Assembly: GCF_001956915.1 (NCBI RefSeq)
Contig: NZ_MLJO01000010.1
Span: 186,001 to 250,000, forward strand
Reading direction: 5' to 3'
Origin: Intrasporangium flavum
GTDB lineage: Bacteria; Actinomycetota; Actinomycetes; Actinomycetales; Dermatophilaceae
DNA length: 64,000 nt
This document shows, piece after piece, positions 37,823-47,759 of this stretch. Made by a program: the position numbers and the translations under genes. Positions within the stretch are counted from its first letter, which is position 1. Every line of letters begins with the position of its first letter. The notes beneath the pieces were generated by a model, which was not told the DNA's origin, did no database searches, and saw only the letters and a program-made list of their open reading frames with translations.

Positions 37823-38050
37823 GGGGCCTCCTCGTCACGTCCAGCGTAGGCCCGCGCGGGGCGTTCCACATGGTGGTCAGCGGTGCTGGATCGTGAGACG
37901 GCCGTCCCCTTCGACCCGGTCCGTGACCCACCCGGGGCGAGGTTTGTCGCGGTCGTCCCGGCCGTCGGCCCGTTCGACCACCGCGCGCCGGGACCGGCGG
38001 GACGCTGGACAGATGCCCTGGAGACGCCGGGGCACTGAGGAGCAAGGGCC

Positions 38051-39031
38051 ATGAAGAGACTCATCTCATGGATCGCCGCCCTGGTGGCGGCGCTGACGGT
38101 GGCGGTCGCGCCACCGACGACGTGGGCGTCGCAGCACACGGCGCACACCACCACCCCGCACCTGCTGACCTCCGGCCTGCAGGGGGCCTTCGGGAGCACC
38201 ATCGGTCCCGACGGTGCCCTCTACGTCGCCGAAGGCGTCGCGGGCCGGATCAGCCGCATCGACCGCGCCACCGGGGTGCGGACGACGTTCGCGAGCGGCC
38301 TTCCGGCACAGCACAACCCGCCGGGAATCGGCGGCGTCATGGACGTCGCGTTCCTCGGCGGGAAGGCGTACGCGCTCGTGGCGCTCGTCGGCCCCGAGGT
38401 CGGGGGGACGGCCGTGGACGGCATCTACCGCATCGACGGCCGGCACCACGCCACACTCGTCGCCGACATCGGCGCGTGGTCTCGCAGCCACCCGCCGAAG
38501 ACGGACTTCTTCATCCCGTCGGGCGTCCAGTTCGCGATGCTGCCCTACCGGGGCGCGTTCCTCGTCACCGACGGCCACCACAACCGGGTCCTCCGGGTGA
38601 CCCTGTGCGGCTCAGTCAGCGAGGTCGAGACCCTGCCCGACGTCGTGCCGACCGGCCTGACGTCACGGGGCGGACGCGTCTACCTGGCCCTCGCCGGGCC
38701 GACGCCGCACCTGCCCGCGGACGGACGTGTCGTGACCTTCGGCAGGCACTTCGGGACACCCACGCAGGTGGCGTCCGGTGCGCGGCTGGCCGTCGACGTG
38801 AAGTTCGGGCCCCACTCGAAGCTCTACGTGCTGAGCCAGGGCTACTTCGTCCCCGGGCACCCGGCCGGATCGCCCGCCGAGCCCGGCACCGGCGCGCTGA
38901 TGCGCGTCACCCACGACGGGTCGACGACCGCCGTCGCCACCGGCCTGGACCGGCCGGTGTCGTTCCAGGTCGTCGGGCACACGGCGTACGTCGTGACGCT
39001 CACTGGCGAGGTCTGGACCGTCCACCTCTGA
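38051..39031 (+). CDS. ScyD/ScyE-family secreted protein
   Basis: The 326-residue protein has a signal peptide ('WIAALVAALTVAVAPPTTWA', cleavage near residue 27) and a propeller-like domain with 'FGSTIGPDGALYVAEGVAGR', 'RIDRATGVRTTFASGLP', 'FFIPSGVQFAMLPYRGAFLV' and 'TGALMRVTHDGSTTAVATGL'. This order matches actinobacterial proteins named after cyanobacterial ScyD/ScyE; there is no scytonemin pathway here, so the name is only a family label. GAGGAGC precedes the ATG. Confidence 0.8.
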   Translation: MKRLISWIAALVAALTVAVAPPTTWASQHTAHTTTPHLLTSGLQGAFGSTIGPDGALYVAEGVAGRISRIDRATGVRTTFASGLPAQHNPPGIGGVMDVAFLGGKAYALVALVGPEVGGTAVDGIYRIDGRHHATLVADIGAWSRSHPPKTDFFIPSGVQFAMLPYRGAFLVTDGHHNRVLRVTLCGSVSEVETLPDVVPTGLTSRGGRVYLALAGPTPHLPADGRVVTFGRHFGTPTQVASGARLAVDVKFGPHSKLYVLSQGYFVPGHPAGSPAEPGTGALMRVTHDGSTTAVATGLDRPVSFQVVGHTAYVVTLTGEVWTVHL

Positions 39032-39039
39032 GCCACCTG

Positions 39040-39072
39040 CCGGTGCGGTCGGTTCGCCGACGACCGCACCGG
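39040..39072. terminator. terminator between the ScyD-like gene and era
   Basis: CCGGTGCGGTCG (39040-39051) and CGACCGCACCGG (39061-39072) form a perfect 12-bp stem with a nine-base loop, placed between convergent genes. Confidence 0.75.
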
Positions 39073-39121
39073 TCACCCGGACGCGCGCGACGCACAGGAC
39101 GCGGCAAGGCGTCGGGACGCG

Positions 39122-40069
39122 TCAGAACCCGAGGCGCTGGAGCTGCTTCGGGTCGCGCTGCCAGTCCTTGGCGACCTTGACGTGCAGGTCGAGGAAGACC
39201 TTCTGCCCGAGCAGCGCCTCGATGCCCTTGCGGGCGTTGGTGCCCACCTCGCGCAGGCGCGAGCCACCCCGGCCGATGACGATGGCCTTCTGGCTCGGGC
39301 GCTCGACGAAGACGTTGACCCGGACGTCGAGCAGCGGCTTGTCGGCCGGGCGGTCCTCGCGCGGCACCATCTCCTCGACGACGACGGCCAGCGAGTGCGG
39401 CAGCTCGTCGCGCACCCCCTCGAGCGCGGCCTCGCGGACGAGCTCGGCGATCATGACGGCCTCCGGCTCGTCGGTGAGCACGCCGTCGGGGTAGAGCTGC
39501 GGCGAGGTCGGCAGGTAGGAGGCGAGCAGGTCGCGCACCTGCTCCACCTGCTCGCCCGACACGGCCGAGCACGGGATGATCGCGTCCCACTCGCCCAGCT
39601 GGTCGATGGCGATGAGGTGCTCGGCGAGGCGGTCGCGGTCGACGGCGTCGGCCTTGGTGGCGATGGCCACCACGGGGCGCCGGCGCACCGAGCGCAGCTC
39701 CGTGAGCTCGTTCGCGATGAACGCGTCACCCGGGCCCGGACGCTGGTCGGCCGGCAGGCAGAAGCCGATGACGTCGACCTCGAGGAGCGTCTCGCGGACG
39801 AGGTCGTTGAGCCGCTCGCCGAGCAGCGTGCGCGGCTTGTGCAGGCCCGGGGTGTCGACGAGGATCAGCTGCGCCTCGGGCGTCGTGGCGACGCCGCGGA
39901 TCGTGTGCCGGGTGGTCTGCGGCTTCGAGCTCGTGATGGCGACCTTCTGCCCGACGAGGGCGTTGGTCAGCGTCGACTTGCCCGCGTTGGGCCGGCCCAC
40001 GAGACAGGCGAACCCGGCCCGGTAGGGCTTCTCGTCGTTCGTGCTCTCAGTGCCCGCTCGCGTGGCCAT
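39122..40069 (-). CDS. era: GTPase Era
   Basis: The 315-residue GTPase assists 16S rRNA maturation and 30S assembly. G1 is 'GRPNAGKST', G3 'DTPGL', and G4 reads 'TKAD' in place of the usual NKxD. The C-terminal KH domain contains '[20 protein letters not shown]'. GGAGGAGG precedes the ATG. The start overlaps the upstream CBS-protein gene by 23 bp, so the two are translated in one operon. Confidence 0.95.
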   Translation of the reverse strand: MATRAGTESTNDEKPYRAGFACLVGRPNAGKSTLTNALVGQKVAITSSKPQTTRHTIRGVATTPEAQLILVDTPGLHKPRTLLGERLNDLVRETLLEVDVIGFCLPADQRPGPGDAFIANELTELRSVRRRPVVAIATKADAVDRDRLAEHLIAIDQLGEWDAIIPCSAVSGEQVEQVRDLLASYLPTSPQLYPDGVLTDEPEAVMIAELVREAALEGVRDELPHSLAVVVEEMVPREDRPADKPLLDVRVNVFVERPSQKAIVIGRGGSRLREVGTNARKGIEALLGQKVFLDLHVKVAKDWQRDPKQLQRLGF

Positions 40070-41363
40070 GGGCCTCCTCCGTCTCGCTCGTCTGCGCGTC
40101 AGTGTCCTCCACGTGCACCCGGTGCACGATGACCGACGCGACGCGGTGGCGGCGTCCGGCCATCCGCTCGGCCGTCAGCTCCAGCCCCGCGACGTGGCCC
40201 GCGGAGCCGACGATCGGGACGCGTCCGATGACCTTGGTCAGCAGGCCGCCGACGGTGTCGACGTCGTCCTCGTCGATCGTCACGTCGAACAGCTCGGCGA
40301 GGTCGTCGATGTCCATCGACGCCGGGACGCGCAGCGTGCCGTCCTCGAGCTGCTCGACGCCGGGCGCCTCGCGGTCGTGCTCGTCGGCGATCTCGCCGAC
40401 GATCTCCTCGATGATGTCCTCGATCGTCACGAGGCCGGCGGTACCGCCGTACTCGTCGACGACGATCGCGAAGTGGTTCTGCTCCTGCTGCATCTCGCGC
40501 AGCAGGTCGTCGACCGGCTTGCTCTCCGGCACGAAGTGCATCGGGCGCATCACCTCGGTGGCCAGGTGCTTGGCGTCCTCCGGCGCGGCCGTGAGACGCC
40601 GGGCGACGTCCTTGAAGTAGAGCAGCCCGCGCACGTCGTCGCTGTCCTCGCCGACGACCGGGATGCGGGAGAAGCCCGAGCGCAGGAACAGCGACATGGC
40701 GCTGCGGAGCGTCTTGTCGGCGTCGAGCGTCACCATGTCGGTGCGCGGCACCATGACCTCGCGGGCCACGGTGTCGCCGAGCTCGAAGACCGAGTGGATC
40801 ATCTCCCGCTCGTCCTCCTCGATGACCTCGGACTCACCGGCGATGTCGACGAGGTCGCGCAGCTCGGACTCGGTCTGGAACGGGCCGTCGGAGTAGCCCT
40901 TGCCCGGCGTCACGGCGTTGCCGAGCACGACGAGCAGCTTGGCCACCGGGCCGAGCACGCGGCGCAGCCCGACGGCGAACGGTGCGCTCCACAGGGCGAC
41001 GGTGTCGTAGTTCTGCCGACCCAGGGTGCGCGGCGAGACGCCGACGACGACGAACGAGACGACCGCCATGATCGCGATGCTGATGAGGGCGCGGCCCCAC
41101 GTCGAGGTGACCTGCCCCGCGACGGCGAGCGTGACGAGGACGGCCGTGGTCGCCTCGGCGACGACGCGCAGGAAGGCGATGACGGCGAGGTAGGCCGGCG
41201 AGTCGCCGACGACGGTCAGCAGCGACTTGGCGCCGGACCGGCCCTCGTCCCAGAGCTCCTGGGCGCGCACCCGCGACATGCGGAAGATGGCGGCCTCGGC
41301 GGCGGACAGGACGAAGGCGACGACGATGCTGATGAGTGCCGGGAGGACGAGCTGGGGTAGCAC
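40047..41363 (-). CDS. hemolysin family/CNNM-like protein with CBS domains
   Basis: The 438-residue protein has a DUF21 region with about four transmembrane helices (1-140), two CBS domains ('[20 protein letters not shown]' and '[20 protein letters not shown]', about 200-325) and a C-terminal CorC_HlyC domain ('[20 protein letters not shown]'). This architecture belongs to the TlyC/CorC/MpfA group linked to Mg2+ homeostasis, not cytolysis. The start is a GTG eight bases after the ybeY stop. A short His-containing tail ends the protein. Confidence 0.88.
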   Translation of the reverse strand: MLPQLVLPALISIVVAFVLSAAEAAIFRMSRVRAQELWDEGRSGAKSLLTVVGDSPAYLAVIAFLRVVAEATTAVLVTLAVAGQVTSTWGRALISIAIMAVVSFVVVGVSPRTLGRQNYDTVALWSAPFAVGLRRVLGPVAKLLVVLGNAVTPGKGYSDGPFQTESELRDLVDIAGESEVIEEDEREMIHSVFELGDTVAREVMVPRTDMVTLDADKTLRSAMSLFLRSGFSRIPVVGEDSDDVRGLLYFKDVARRLTAAPEDAKHLATEVMRPMHFVPESKPVDDLLREMQQEQNHFAIVVDEYGGTAGLVTIEDIIEEIVGEIADEHDREAPGVEQLEDGTLRVPASMDIDDLAELFDVTIDEDDVDTVGGLLTKVIGRVPIVGSAGHVAGLELTAERMAGRRHRVASVIVHRVHVEDTDAQTSETEEAHGHASGH

Positions 41364-41370
41364 GCTGGCC

Positions 41371-41838
41371 TCAGGCGCCGGGGCGGTTGCGCGTCGCGAG
41401 GAAGGTGAGCAGCAGCTGGCGCTGCAGCTCGAACATCTCGCGCTCCTCGTCCGGCTCGGCGTGGTCGTAGCCGAGCAGGTGCAGGATGCCGTGCGTCGTC
41501 AGCAGCAGCATCTCCTCGATGGGTGCGTGGCCCGCCTCGAGCGCCTGCTTGGTCGCCACGGACGGGCACAGGACGATGTCGCCGAGGGTGCCCTCCTCGG
41601 GCTCCTGCCCCTCGCGCCCCGGACGCAGCTCGTCCATCGGGAAGCTCATGACGTCGGTCGGCCCGGGCAGGTCCATCCACTGCACGTGGAGGACCTCCAT
41701 GGCCGGCTCGTCGACGAGCTTGATGCAGAGGTCGGCCTGCGGGTGCACCCGCATCTGCTCCATGACGTACTTCGCGCACGCCAGCAGCTCGAGCTCGTCG
41801 ACGTCGGCGTCGGTCTCGTTGAGGACGTCGATGCTCAC
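41371..41838 (-). CDS. ybeY: endoribonuclease YbeY
   Basis: The 155-residue metalloenzyme takes part in 16S rRNA 3' processing and ribosome quality control. The zinc motif is 'HGILHLLGYDH' (H3xH5xH), and 'TDVMSFPMDE' is a second conserved segment. The GTG start lies in a GTGA overlap with phoH. The phoH-ybeY-CBS-era order is the usual actinobacterial cluster. Confidence 0.95.
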   Translation of the reverse strand: MSIDVLNETDADVDELELLACAKYVMEQMRVHPQADLCIKLVDEPAMEVLHVQWMDLPGPTDVMSFPMDELRPGREGQEPEEGTLGDIVLCPSVATKQALEAGHAPIEEMLLLTTHGILHLLGYDHAEPDEEREMFELQRQLLLTFLATRNRPGA

Positions 41839-43061
41839 GCGCCGGCCTCCCGGGCGTCGCCGGCCTCGTCCGGCACGGCGCCGCGCCCCTCGCGGGCCCG
41901 CTCGCGTCCGCGGTCACGACGCGGTTCGCGGCGGTCGTCCCGACGCGTGTCGCGCCGCTGGGCCGCGCGACGCTCCTGGCGCGAGGAGCTGCGGTCGTAG
42001 GCGTCGACGATGGCGCTCACGAGACGGTGGCGCACGACGTCGTGGGAGGTCAGCTCGGCGAAGTGGATGTCCTCGACGCCGTCGAGGATGTCGCGCACGA
42101 CCATGAGCCCCGAGCGGGTGCCGCCGGGCAGGTCGACCTGGGTGATGTCGCCGGTGACGACCATCTTGCTGCCGAACCCGAGACGCGTCAGGAACATCTT
42201 CATCTGCTCGCTCGAGGTGTTCTGCGCCTCGTCGAGGATGATGAACGCGTCGTTGAGCGACCGGCCGCGCATGTAGGCCAGCGGCGCGACCTCGATGGTG
42301 CCGGACGCCATGAGCTTGGGGATCGTCTCGGGCGAGACCATGTCGTGCAGGGCGTCGTAGAGCGGGCGCAGGTACGGGTCGATCTTGTCGTTGAGCGTGC
42401 CCGGCAGGAAGCCGAGCCGCTCGCCCGCCTCGACGGCCGGACGCGTCAGGATGATGCGGTTGACCTGCTTGGCCTGCAGCGCCGCGACCGCCTTGGCCAT
42501 CGCCAGGTAGGTCTTGCCGGTGCCGGCCGGGCCGATGCCGAAGACGATGGTGTGCTCGTCGATGGCGTCGACGTAGCGCTTCTGGTTGAGGGTCTTCGGG
42601 CGGATCGTGCGACCGCGGTTGCTGATGATGTTCATCGTCAGCACGTCCGCCGGACGCTCCTTGGTCTGGCTGCGCAGCATGGCGATCGAGCGCTCGACGG
42701 CGTCGCGGTTGAGCGGCTGGCCGGTGGCCACGATCGTGAGCAGCTCGTCGAGTAGCCCGTCGATGATGTCGAGCTCGCCGGCCGGGCCGGAGAAGGTCAT
42801 CGCGTTGCCGCGCACGTGGGTGTCGACGAGCGGGAACTGGCGCTCCATGGTGCGCAGCAACTCATCGCGCGGGCCGAGGAGGGTGACCATCTCGACCGGC
42901 GGCGGGATCTCCCGCGTCAGGACGGGTCCGCCCGGGGCGGTCGTGGCACCCGTGCCGGCCGGGCCGGTGGGCTCGACACCGTCACGGGTGTCGGGGCTGT
43001 CGGGAGTGTCGGGACTGTCGGGCTCGTGGCCGCGTGGCGATGGGTCGTTCATCTCGCCCAC
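41835..43061 (-). CDS. phoH: PhoH-family ATPase
   Basis: The 408-residue protein has an N-terminal KH-like region, a P-loop 'GIGPAGTGKTYLAMAKAVAA', Walker B 'FIILDEAQNTSSEQMKMFLT' and 'VVTGDITQVDLPGGTRSGL'. PhoH/YbeZ proteins work with YbeY in RNA processing. The first 60 residues are Pro/Asp-rich and the last 50 a highly basic Arg/Asp tract that could bind RNA. GTG 43061 is taken as start; ATG 43052 three codons later is equally possible. Confidence 0.92.
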   Translation of the reverse strand: MGEMNDPSPRGHEPDSPDTPDSPDTRDGVEPTGPAGTGATTAPGGPVLTREIPPPVEMVTLLGPRDELLRTMERQFPLVDTHVRGNAMTFSGPAGELDIIDGLLDELLTIVATGQPLNRDAVERSIAMLRSQTKERPADVLTMNIISNRGRTIRPKTLNQKRYVDAIDEHTIVFGIGPAGTGKTYLAMAKAVAALQAKQVNRIILTRPAVEAGERLGFLPGTLNDKIDPYLRPLYDALHDMVSPETIPKLMASGTIEVAPLAYMRGRSLNDAFIILDEAQNTSSEQMKMFLTRLGFGSKMVVTGDITQVDLPGGTRSGLMVVRDILDGVEDIHFAELTSHDVVRHRLVSAIVDAYDRSSSRQERRAAQRRDTRRDDRREPRRDRGRERAREGRGAVPDEAGDAREAGA

Positions 43062-43065
43062 GAGT

Positions 43066-44673
43066 CTACGTGGGCGAGCCGGAGGACCTCACCACGAATT
43101 CCGCGAGGTCCTTGCTCTGCTGCAGGCGCGAGGGCTCGTGCACGTACATCATGTGCCCGGCCTCGTAGTACGCGTGCTCGACGTCGGCGGCGACGCGCTC
43201 CGGCGGCAGGTGCAGGTGCGCGATGACGTCCTCGGCCGCGAAGTGCGGCGTCGCGCCGTCGTAGTAGCCGTAGGCGACGTGGACCCGCAGGTGCGGGTTC
43301 TGGCGCATGGCGCGCTCGAGCAGGGGCGAGACGTCGACCGGCCGGCCCTCGAACTCCTTGTAGCTCCAAGGGTTCACCAGCCGGCTGATCTGCTCGTAGT
43401 GCAGGTCGCTCTCGTAGCCGAGCTCGTCGCGGACGTAGTGGTTCCACACCGCCGCGTACGGGCCCGCGATGGCGTCGTGGGACGGGTCGGCGTCCATGTT
43501 CTCGGCGATGGCCGCGGCCGCGGGCCCGGTGAACCGGGCGTCGAGGCGACCGACCGACAGGCGCTGGTCGCGCAGCAGCTCGGTGAAGTAGCGCCAGTGC
43601 TCGATGCGCAGGTCGGCGCGGTCGACGTAGTCCTCGCTCAGTCCGGACAGCCGAGCGAGCGTCGCGACCGCCTCGGCCCGCTCGCGACGGGTCAGGCGCG
43701 AGCCGCGGGCCAGCACCCACGGGTAGTCGCGCGACGCGTACGCCTCGGCCTCCTCGACGACGGCCCGCAGCGACCGGCGTCCGTGCTTGCCGTGGTAGTG
43801 CGCGACGGCGGCGTAGGTCGGCAGGTAGAGCACGTGGGCACGGTCGTTGCGCTGGTTCTCGAACTCGATGGAGCCGAGGTCGAGCACGCTGGAGATGAGG
43901 ATGAGGCCGTTGAGGTACATGCCGTACCGGCCCTGGAGGTGCTCGGCCAGGGCCGCGCCGCGCAGGGTGCCGTACGACTCGCCCGCGAGGAACTTCGGCG
44001 ACATCCACCGCTTGTTCCGCGAGGTCCACAGCCGGATCAGCTCGCCGACCGACTCGATGTCCTTGCGGTAGCCGTGGTACTCGCCCGGCTTGCCGCCCTC
44101 GACGGCCCGGGAGTAACCGGTCGACATCGGGTCGATGAAGACGAGGTCGCTGACGGTCAGGAGCGACTCGGGGTTCTCGACGAGGTCGTAAGGCGGCGGG
44201 GTCAGCTCGCCGACGTCGCCCATGACGAGCCGGCGCGGGCCGAGCAGGCCCAGGTGCAGCCAGACGCTCGAGCTGCCGGGTCCGCCGTTGAAGGCGAAGG
44301 TCACCGGACGCGTCCGGGGGTCGGCGTCATCGAGCGTGTACGTCGTCATCGACAGCTCGGCGCGCGGCGTGTGCCCGCCGAACGTGCCGTCCTTGTGGTC
44401 CTCCTCGCGCAGCACGACGCGTCCGGTGGTGGCCGTGTAGCGCAAGCGTCGACGCCCGACGCGCAGCGTGTGGTGGGTCGTGACGAGGTCGTCGGTCGGC
44501 GGCGCCGACCGGCTGCCCTCGCCCGACGCGTCACCGTCGGAGCCGCTCGCGCTGCGGGACGGACGCGGCGCGCCGGGCCCGCCGGTCGTGTCGGACGTGT
44601 CGGACGTGGTCGACGGGAGGCCGGCGTCGGCCTCGCCCTCGTCGGTGGCCGGAGCCTGTCGGCGGTCGCTCAC
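43066..44673 (-). CDS. S10-family serine carboxypeptidase-like protein
   Basis: The 535-residue protein has the S10 catalytic triad: Ser233 in 'AGESYGTLRG', Asp472 in 'YYDGATP' and His507 in 'EAGHMMYVH', plus the substrate segment 'FNGGPGSSSVWLHLGLLGPR'. There is no signal peptide; the first 60 residues are disordered and rich in Ser, Thr, Asp and Gly, so it is probably cytoplasmic, unusual for this mainly secreted or vacuolar family. The start overlaps the HIT gene stop by 4 bp. Confidence 0.88.
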   Translation of the reverse strand: MSDRRQAPATDEGEADAGLPSTTSDTSDTTGGPGAPRPSRSASGSDGDASGEGSRSAPPTDDLVTTHHTLRVGRRRLRYTATTGRVVLREEDHKDGTFGGHTPRAELSMTTYTLDDADPRTRPVTFAFNGGPGSSSVWLHLGLLGPRRLVMGDVGELTPPPYDLVENPESLLTVSDLVFIDPMSTGYSRAVEGGKPGEYHGYRKDIESVGELIRLWTSRNKRWMSPKFLAGESYGTLRGAALAEHLQGRYGMYLNGLILISSVLDLGSIEFENQRNDRAHVLYLPTYAAVAHYHGKHGRRSLRAVVEEAEAYASRDYPWVLARGSRLTRRERAEAVATLARLSGLSEDYVDRADLRIEHWRYFTELLRDQRLSVGRLDARFTGPAAAAIAENMDADPSHDAIAGPYAAVWNHYVRDELGYESDLHYEQISRLVNPWSYKEFEGRPVDVSPLLERAMRQNPHLRVHVAYGYYDGATPHFAAEDVIAHLHLPPERVAADVEHAYYEAGHMMYVHEPSRLQQSKDLAEFVVRSSGSPT

Positions 44674-45029
44674 ACCATGCCCTTCTCGGTGAAGGCGGCG
44701 CCGCCGAGGACGTGGACGTGCGCGTGGAAGATCGTCTGGCCCGCGCTGCTGCCGGTGTTGACGATGAGGCGGTGGGCATCGCCCACGCCCTCGGCCTCGG
44801 CGACCTGCTGGGCGAGGCGGAAGACGTCGGTGAGGTCCTCGCCGTCGACGGCCGCGAGCGCCCCGACGGTCGGCTCGTGCCGCCGAGGCACGACGAGGAC
44901 GTGCACCGGCGCGGCCGGGCTGATGTCGCGGAAGGCGATGGACCGCTCGGTCTCGGCCACCCGGTCGGACGGGATGTCGCCGGCGACGATCTTGCAGAAG
45001 AGGCAGTCACCCGGGCTGTGCGAGGTCAT
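44670..45029 (-). CDS. HIT-family hydrolase
   Basis: The 119-residue HINT-type protein has 'CLFCKIVAGDIPSDRVAETE' near the start and the nucleotide-binding triad 'HAHVHVLGG' near the end. Such enzymes hydrolyse AMP-conjugates. TAGGGT (45036-45041) is six bases before the ATG, suggesting a leaderless mRNA that begins an operon of HIT, S10 peptidase, phoH, ybeY, CBS protein and era. Confidence 0.92.
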   Translation of the reverse strand: MTSHSPGDCLFCKIVAGDIPSDRVAETERSIAFRDISPAAPVHVLVVPRRHEPTVGALAAVDGEDLTDVFRLAQQVAEAEGVGDAHRLIVNTGSSAGQTIFHAHVHVLGGAAFTEKGMV

Positions 45030-45096
45030 GGATGCACCCTAGGTGTGTCAACCCGGACGTGCACGTGTGCGTCTCCTGTCCGTGAGAACGTTGCCC

Positions 45097-45747
45097 ATGC
45101 CGTCGGACCGGGTGGACCGCCCGGCCGGGCGGACCGGCCCCGGTGACACCGGGAGTCCGGCCGACCCCGCCGGGACCGCTCCCCTGCGCCCTCCCGCGGG
45201 CCATGCCGCGCCGCGCGAGCTGCCCGTCGACCCGGACGTCGCCGTCACCGAGCTCTACCACGCCCACTGGGACCGCCTCGTGCGCCTCGGCTGGCTGCTC
45301 CTGCGCGACCAGTCCGCGGCCGAGGACGTCGTGCAGGACGCGTTCGTGGCCACGCACCGGCAGTGGGCCTCGATCCGCGACTCGGGGCGCGTCGTGGCCT
45401 ACCTGCAGACCGCGGTCGTCAACGGCTGCCGCTCGGTGCAGCGGCACGCCGTCGTCGTCGACCGGCACGCCGCGCGCGAGGCCGGCGCCGCCGACGTTCC
45501 CGGACGCGGTGCCGTCGGCAGCGCCGAGACGCACGCGATGCACGCGGTCGGCCGCGACGCCATGGTCGACGCGCTGCGCGAGCTGCCCGAACGACAGCGC
45601 GAGGTGCTCGTGCTGCGCTACTACGCCGACCTGTCCGAGGCGCAGATCGCCCGGGCCCTCGACATCTCCGCCGGCGCCGTCAAGACGCACGCCCACCGCG
45701 GGCTGAGCGCGCTGCGCCGCACCATCGACCCCACGGAGCCCTCATGA
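45097..45747 (+). CDS. ECF RNA polymerase sigma factor, SigE family
   Basis: The 216-residue protein has an N-terminal Pro/Gly-rich extension of about 45 residues, sigma region 2 ('LLLRDQSAAEDVVQDAFVAT') and region 4 ('LPERQREVLVLRYYADLSEA' then 'QIARALDISAGAVKTHAHRG'). It is the same class as the sigma factor at 13419. ATG 45097 is the first plausible start. The stop overlaps the next gene, so the two form a unit. Confidence 0.88.
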   Translation: MPSDRVDRPAGRTGPGDTGSPADPAGTAPLRPPAGHAAPRELPVDPDVAVTELYHAHWDRLVRLGWLLLRDQSAAEDVVQDAFVATHRQWASIRDSGRVVAYLQTAVVNGCRSVQRHAVVVDRHAAREAGAADVPGRGAVGSAETHAMHAVGRDAMVDALRELPERQREVLVLRYYADLSEAQIARALDISAGAVKTHAHRGLSALRRTIDPTEPS

Positions 45748-46943
45748 ACACCGACCCGACCCGACGCCCCGAGGGCACCGACGACCCCGTCGCCATCGGC
45801 GCCGCGCTGCGCCCCGTCGAGGACCGCCTGCGTCGCGGCCTGGCCGACGAGGCCGCCACCGTCACCCCGGGCGACCGGCTCGGCGTCATCCTCACCGAGG
45901 CCCGAACCGCACCGGCGCGCACCGCCGGGACCGGCGGTCCCGGGGGCCCCGGCAGTCGTCCGCACCGCTGGCTCCTGCCCGTCGCCGCCGCCTCCGCGGC
46001 CGTCCTCGTCGCAGGCGGTGTCTGGGCCGCGACCCGGGGCGGCAGCCCGACGCCGCCGGTGGCCGGGCAGCAGACGAGCGCCGTCGTGTCGACGAGCGCC
46101 CCGTCGGCGAGCAGCACGCCGTCGGCCTCCCAGCCCTCGACCGTACCGACCCAGACCGCGCAGGGCCCGGCGACCTCGACCGCGAGCGTGCCTCCGAGGA
46201 GCGTCCTGGTGCCCACGCCGGTCTACTACCTCGGCCCCGTCATCTCCGGCGCCTCCCCGCGCCTCTTCCGCGAGTTCGTGCCGGCGTCCGTGACGGCTCC
46301 GCCCACTGCGCAGGGCAAAGCCCTTGCCGCGCTGCGGCTCGCGATGGGTGCCCCGCCGTCCTCCTCGTCGTACGTCTCGGCGTGGGCGGGCGTGGACCCG
46401 GTGTCGGTGACGCTCGACGGGTCCGGTCGCATCGTCGTCACCCTCTCCGCCGGGCTGCCCAGCGGGTCACCGGTGCCGGCCGACCTCGCCGTGCAGCAGC
46501 TCGTCTGGACCGCCCAGGCGGCCGTCGGCCAGGGCACGAAGCCGGTCGTGCTCGTCGTCAAGGGCGGCGGCGACGTCGCCCCCGGCATGCCCTCGGGACA
46601 GGCGCACCAGCGTCCGGGCGACGCCATGGGCGTCTACGACGTCCTCGCCCCGCTCTGGGTCGACGAGCCGGCGCGCGGGGCCACGGTCAAGGCCGGGCAG
46701 CCGCTCACCGTCAAGGGCGTCGCGAGCACCTTCGAGGCCAACGTCGAGTGGCAGGTGCTGCGCGGGTCGACCGTCGTCGCCACCGGGCACACGACGGCGT
46801 CCGCCGGGGCGCCGGAGCGGGGTTCGTACTCGTTCCGCGTCAAGGCCCTGCCGGCCGGCGACTACGTCGTCCGCGTCCTCGAGTCGAGCCCCAAGGACGG
46901 CACGCCCGACGCCGAGCAGCGCATCCCCTTCACCGTCCGCTGA
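45744..46943 (+). CDS. membrane-anchored GerMN/Gmad2-domain protein
   Basis: The 399-residue protein has a 75-residue cytoplasmic N-terminus, one transmembrane helix (about 76-95), a Ser/Thr/Pro linker, a GerMN sporulation/germination domain at about 155-285 ('LVPTPVYYLG', 'VVTLSAGLPSGSPVPADLAV') and a C-terminal Gmad2 immunoglobulin-like domain from about 305 ('VDEPARGATVKAGQPLTVKG'). Coupled by ATGA overlap to an ECF sigma factor, it may sense the envelope and act on the sigma factor. No spores are implied. Confidence 0.82.
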   Translation: MNTDPTRRPEGTDDPVAIGAALRPVEDRLRRGLADEAATVTPGDRLGVILTEARTAPARTAGTGGPGGPGSRPHRWLLPVAAASAAVLVAGGVWAATRGGSPTPPVAGQQTSAVVSTSAPSASSTPSASQPSTVPTQTAQGPATSTASVPPRSVLVPTPVYYLGPVISGASPRLFREFVPASVTAPPTAQGKALAALRLAMGAPPSSSSYVSAWAGVDPVSVTLDGSGRIVVTLSAGLPSGSPVPADLAVQQLVWTAQAAVGQGTKPVVLVVKGGGDVAPGMPSGQAHQRPGDAMGVYDVLAPLWVDEPARGATVKAGQPLTVKGVASTFEANVEWQVLRGSTVVATGHTTASAGAPERGSYSFRVKALPAGDYVVRVLESSPKDGTPDAEQRIPFTVR

Positions 46944-46975
46944 CCGTCGGGAGGCCACGAACGCGGCCTGGTGGC

Positions 46976-47719
46976 TCAGCGCCAGCGGGAACGAGCCAGC
47001 AGGACGGCGAGCGCCGCCGGCCCGGCCGAGGACGACCGCAGGATCGTCGATCCGAGGCGCACCGGCCGCGCCCCGGCATCGACGAGCGCGTCGAGCTCGC
47101 GAGCGCTGATGCCGCCCTCGGGCCCGACGACGACGAGCACGTCGCCCTCGGTGGGCAGGTCGACGGTGGCGAGCGGTTCGGTGGCGTCCTCGTGGAGCAC
47201 GAGCGCCAGGGCGCTGTCGCGGACGCGGGTGGCGAGCGCCCCGAGGCCGACGTGCTCGGCCGTCACCGGCAGGCGGGCCCGACGGGACTGCTTCGTCGCC
47301 CGCGTCACGACGGCGACCCACTTGGCGAGCGACTTGGCCGCCCGGTCCCCGCGCCACACGACGACCGACCGCTCGGCCTGCCACGGCACGACCTCGTCGA
47401 CGCCCAGCTCGGTGGCGGCCTCGATGGCCTGCTCGTCGCGGTCGCCCTTGGCGAGGGCCTGGACGAGGACGAACCGCGGCGCCGGTTCCGGCTCGTCGCT
47501 CACCTCGACCACGGTCCCGGCCACCTCGGCCCGGTCGACGTGCGCGGCCTCGAGCAGGACGCGCCGGCCCCGGCCGTCCGCGACATAGCAGCGCTCGCCG
47601 ACGCGCAGGCGCACGACGGTGGCGGCGTGCCGGCCCTCGTCGCCGCCCAGGACGAGCGTCGAGCCGACGGCGGCACGGGCGACGGCATCGGCGTCGCCGA
47701 GGAAAAGCTGGTGGGTCAC
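46976..47719 (-). CDS. rsmE: 16S rRNA (uracil(1498)-N(3))-methyltransferase
   Basis: The 247-residue SPOUT enzyme methylates U1498 in 16S rRNA. The N-terminal PUA-like part contains 'GDEGRHAATVVRLRVGERCY', and the trefoil-knot SAM site is formed by 'VVVGPEGGISARELD' and 'RLGSTILRSSSAGPAALAVL'. CAGGAT lies six bases before the GTG start. It is downstream of dnaJ in the common actinobacterial hrcA-dnaJ-rsmE order. Confidence 0.93.
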   Translation of the reverse strand: MTHQLFLGDADAVARAAVGSTLVLGGDEGRHAATVVRLRVGERCYVADGRGRRVLLEAAHVDRAEVAGTVVEVSDEPEPAPRFVLVQALAKGDRDEQAIEAATELGVDEVVPWQAERSVVVWRGDRAAKSLAKWVAVVTRATKQSRRARLPVTAEHVGLGALATRVRDSALALVLHEDATEPLATVDLPTEGDVLVVVGPEGGISARELDALVDAGARPVRLGSTILRSSSAGPAALAVLLARSRWR

Positions 47720-47759
47720 GGCGCCATCCTGCCGCAGCGGGACGGCGCCGCGCCGCCGG

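Noticed and set aside
38051-39031. Scytonemin biosynthesis gene
   Set aside because: Only a family name from cyanobacteria; no other pathway gene is present, and the propeller fold is shared by many secreted proteins.
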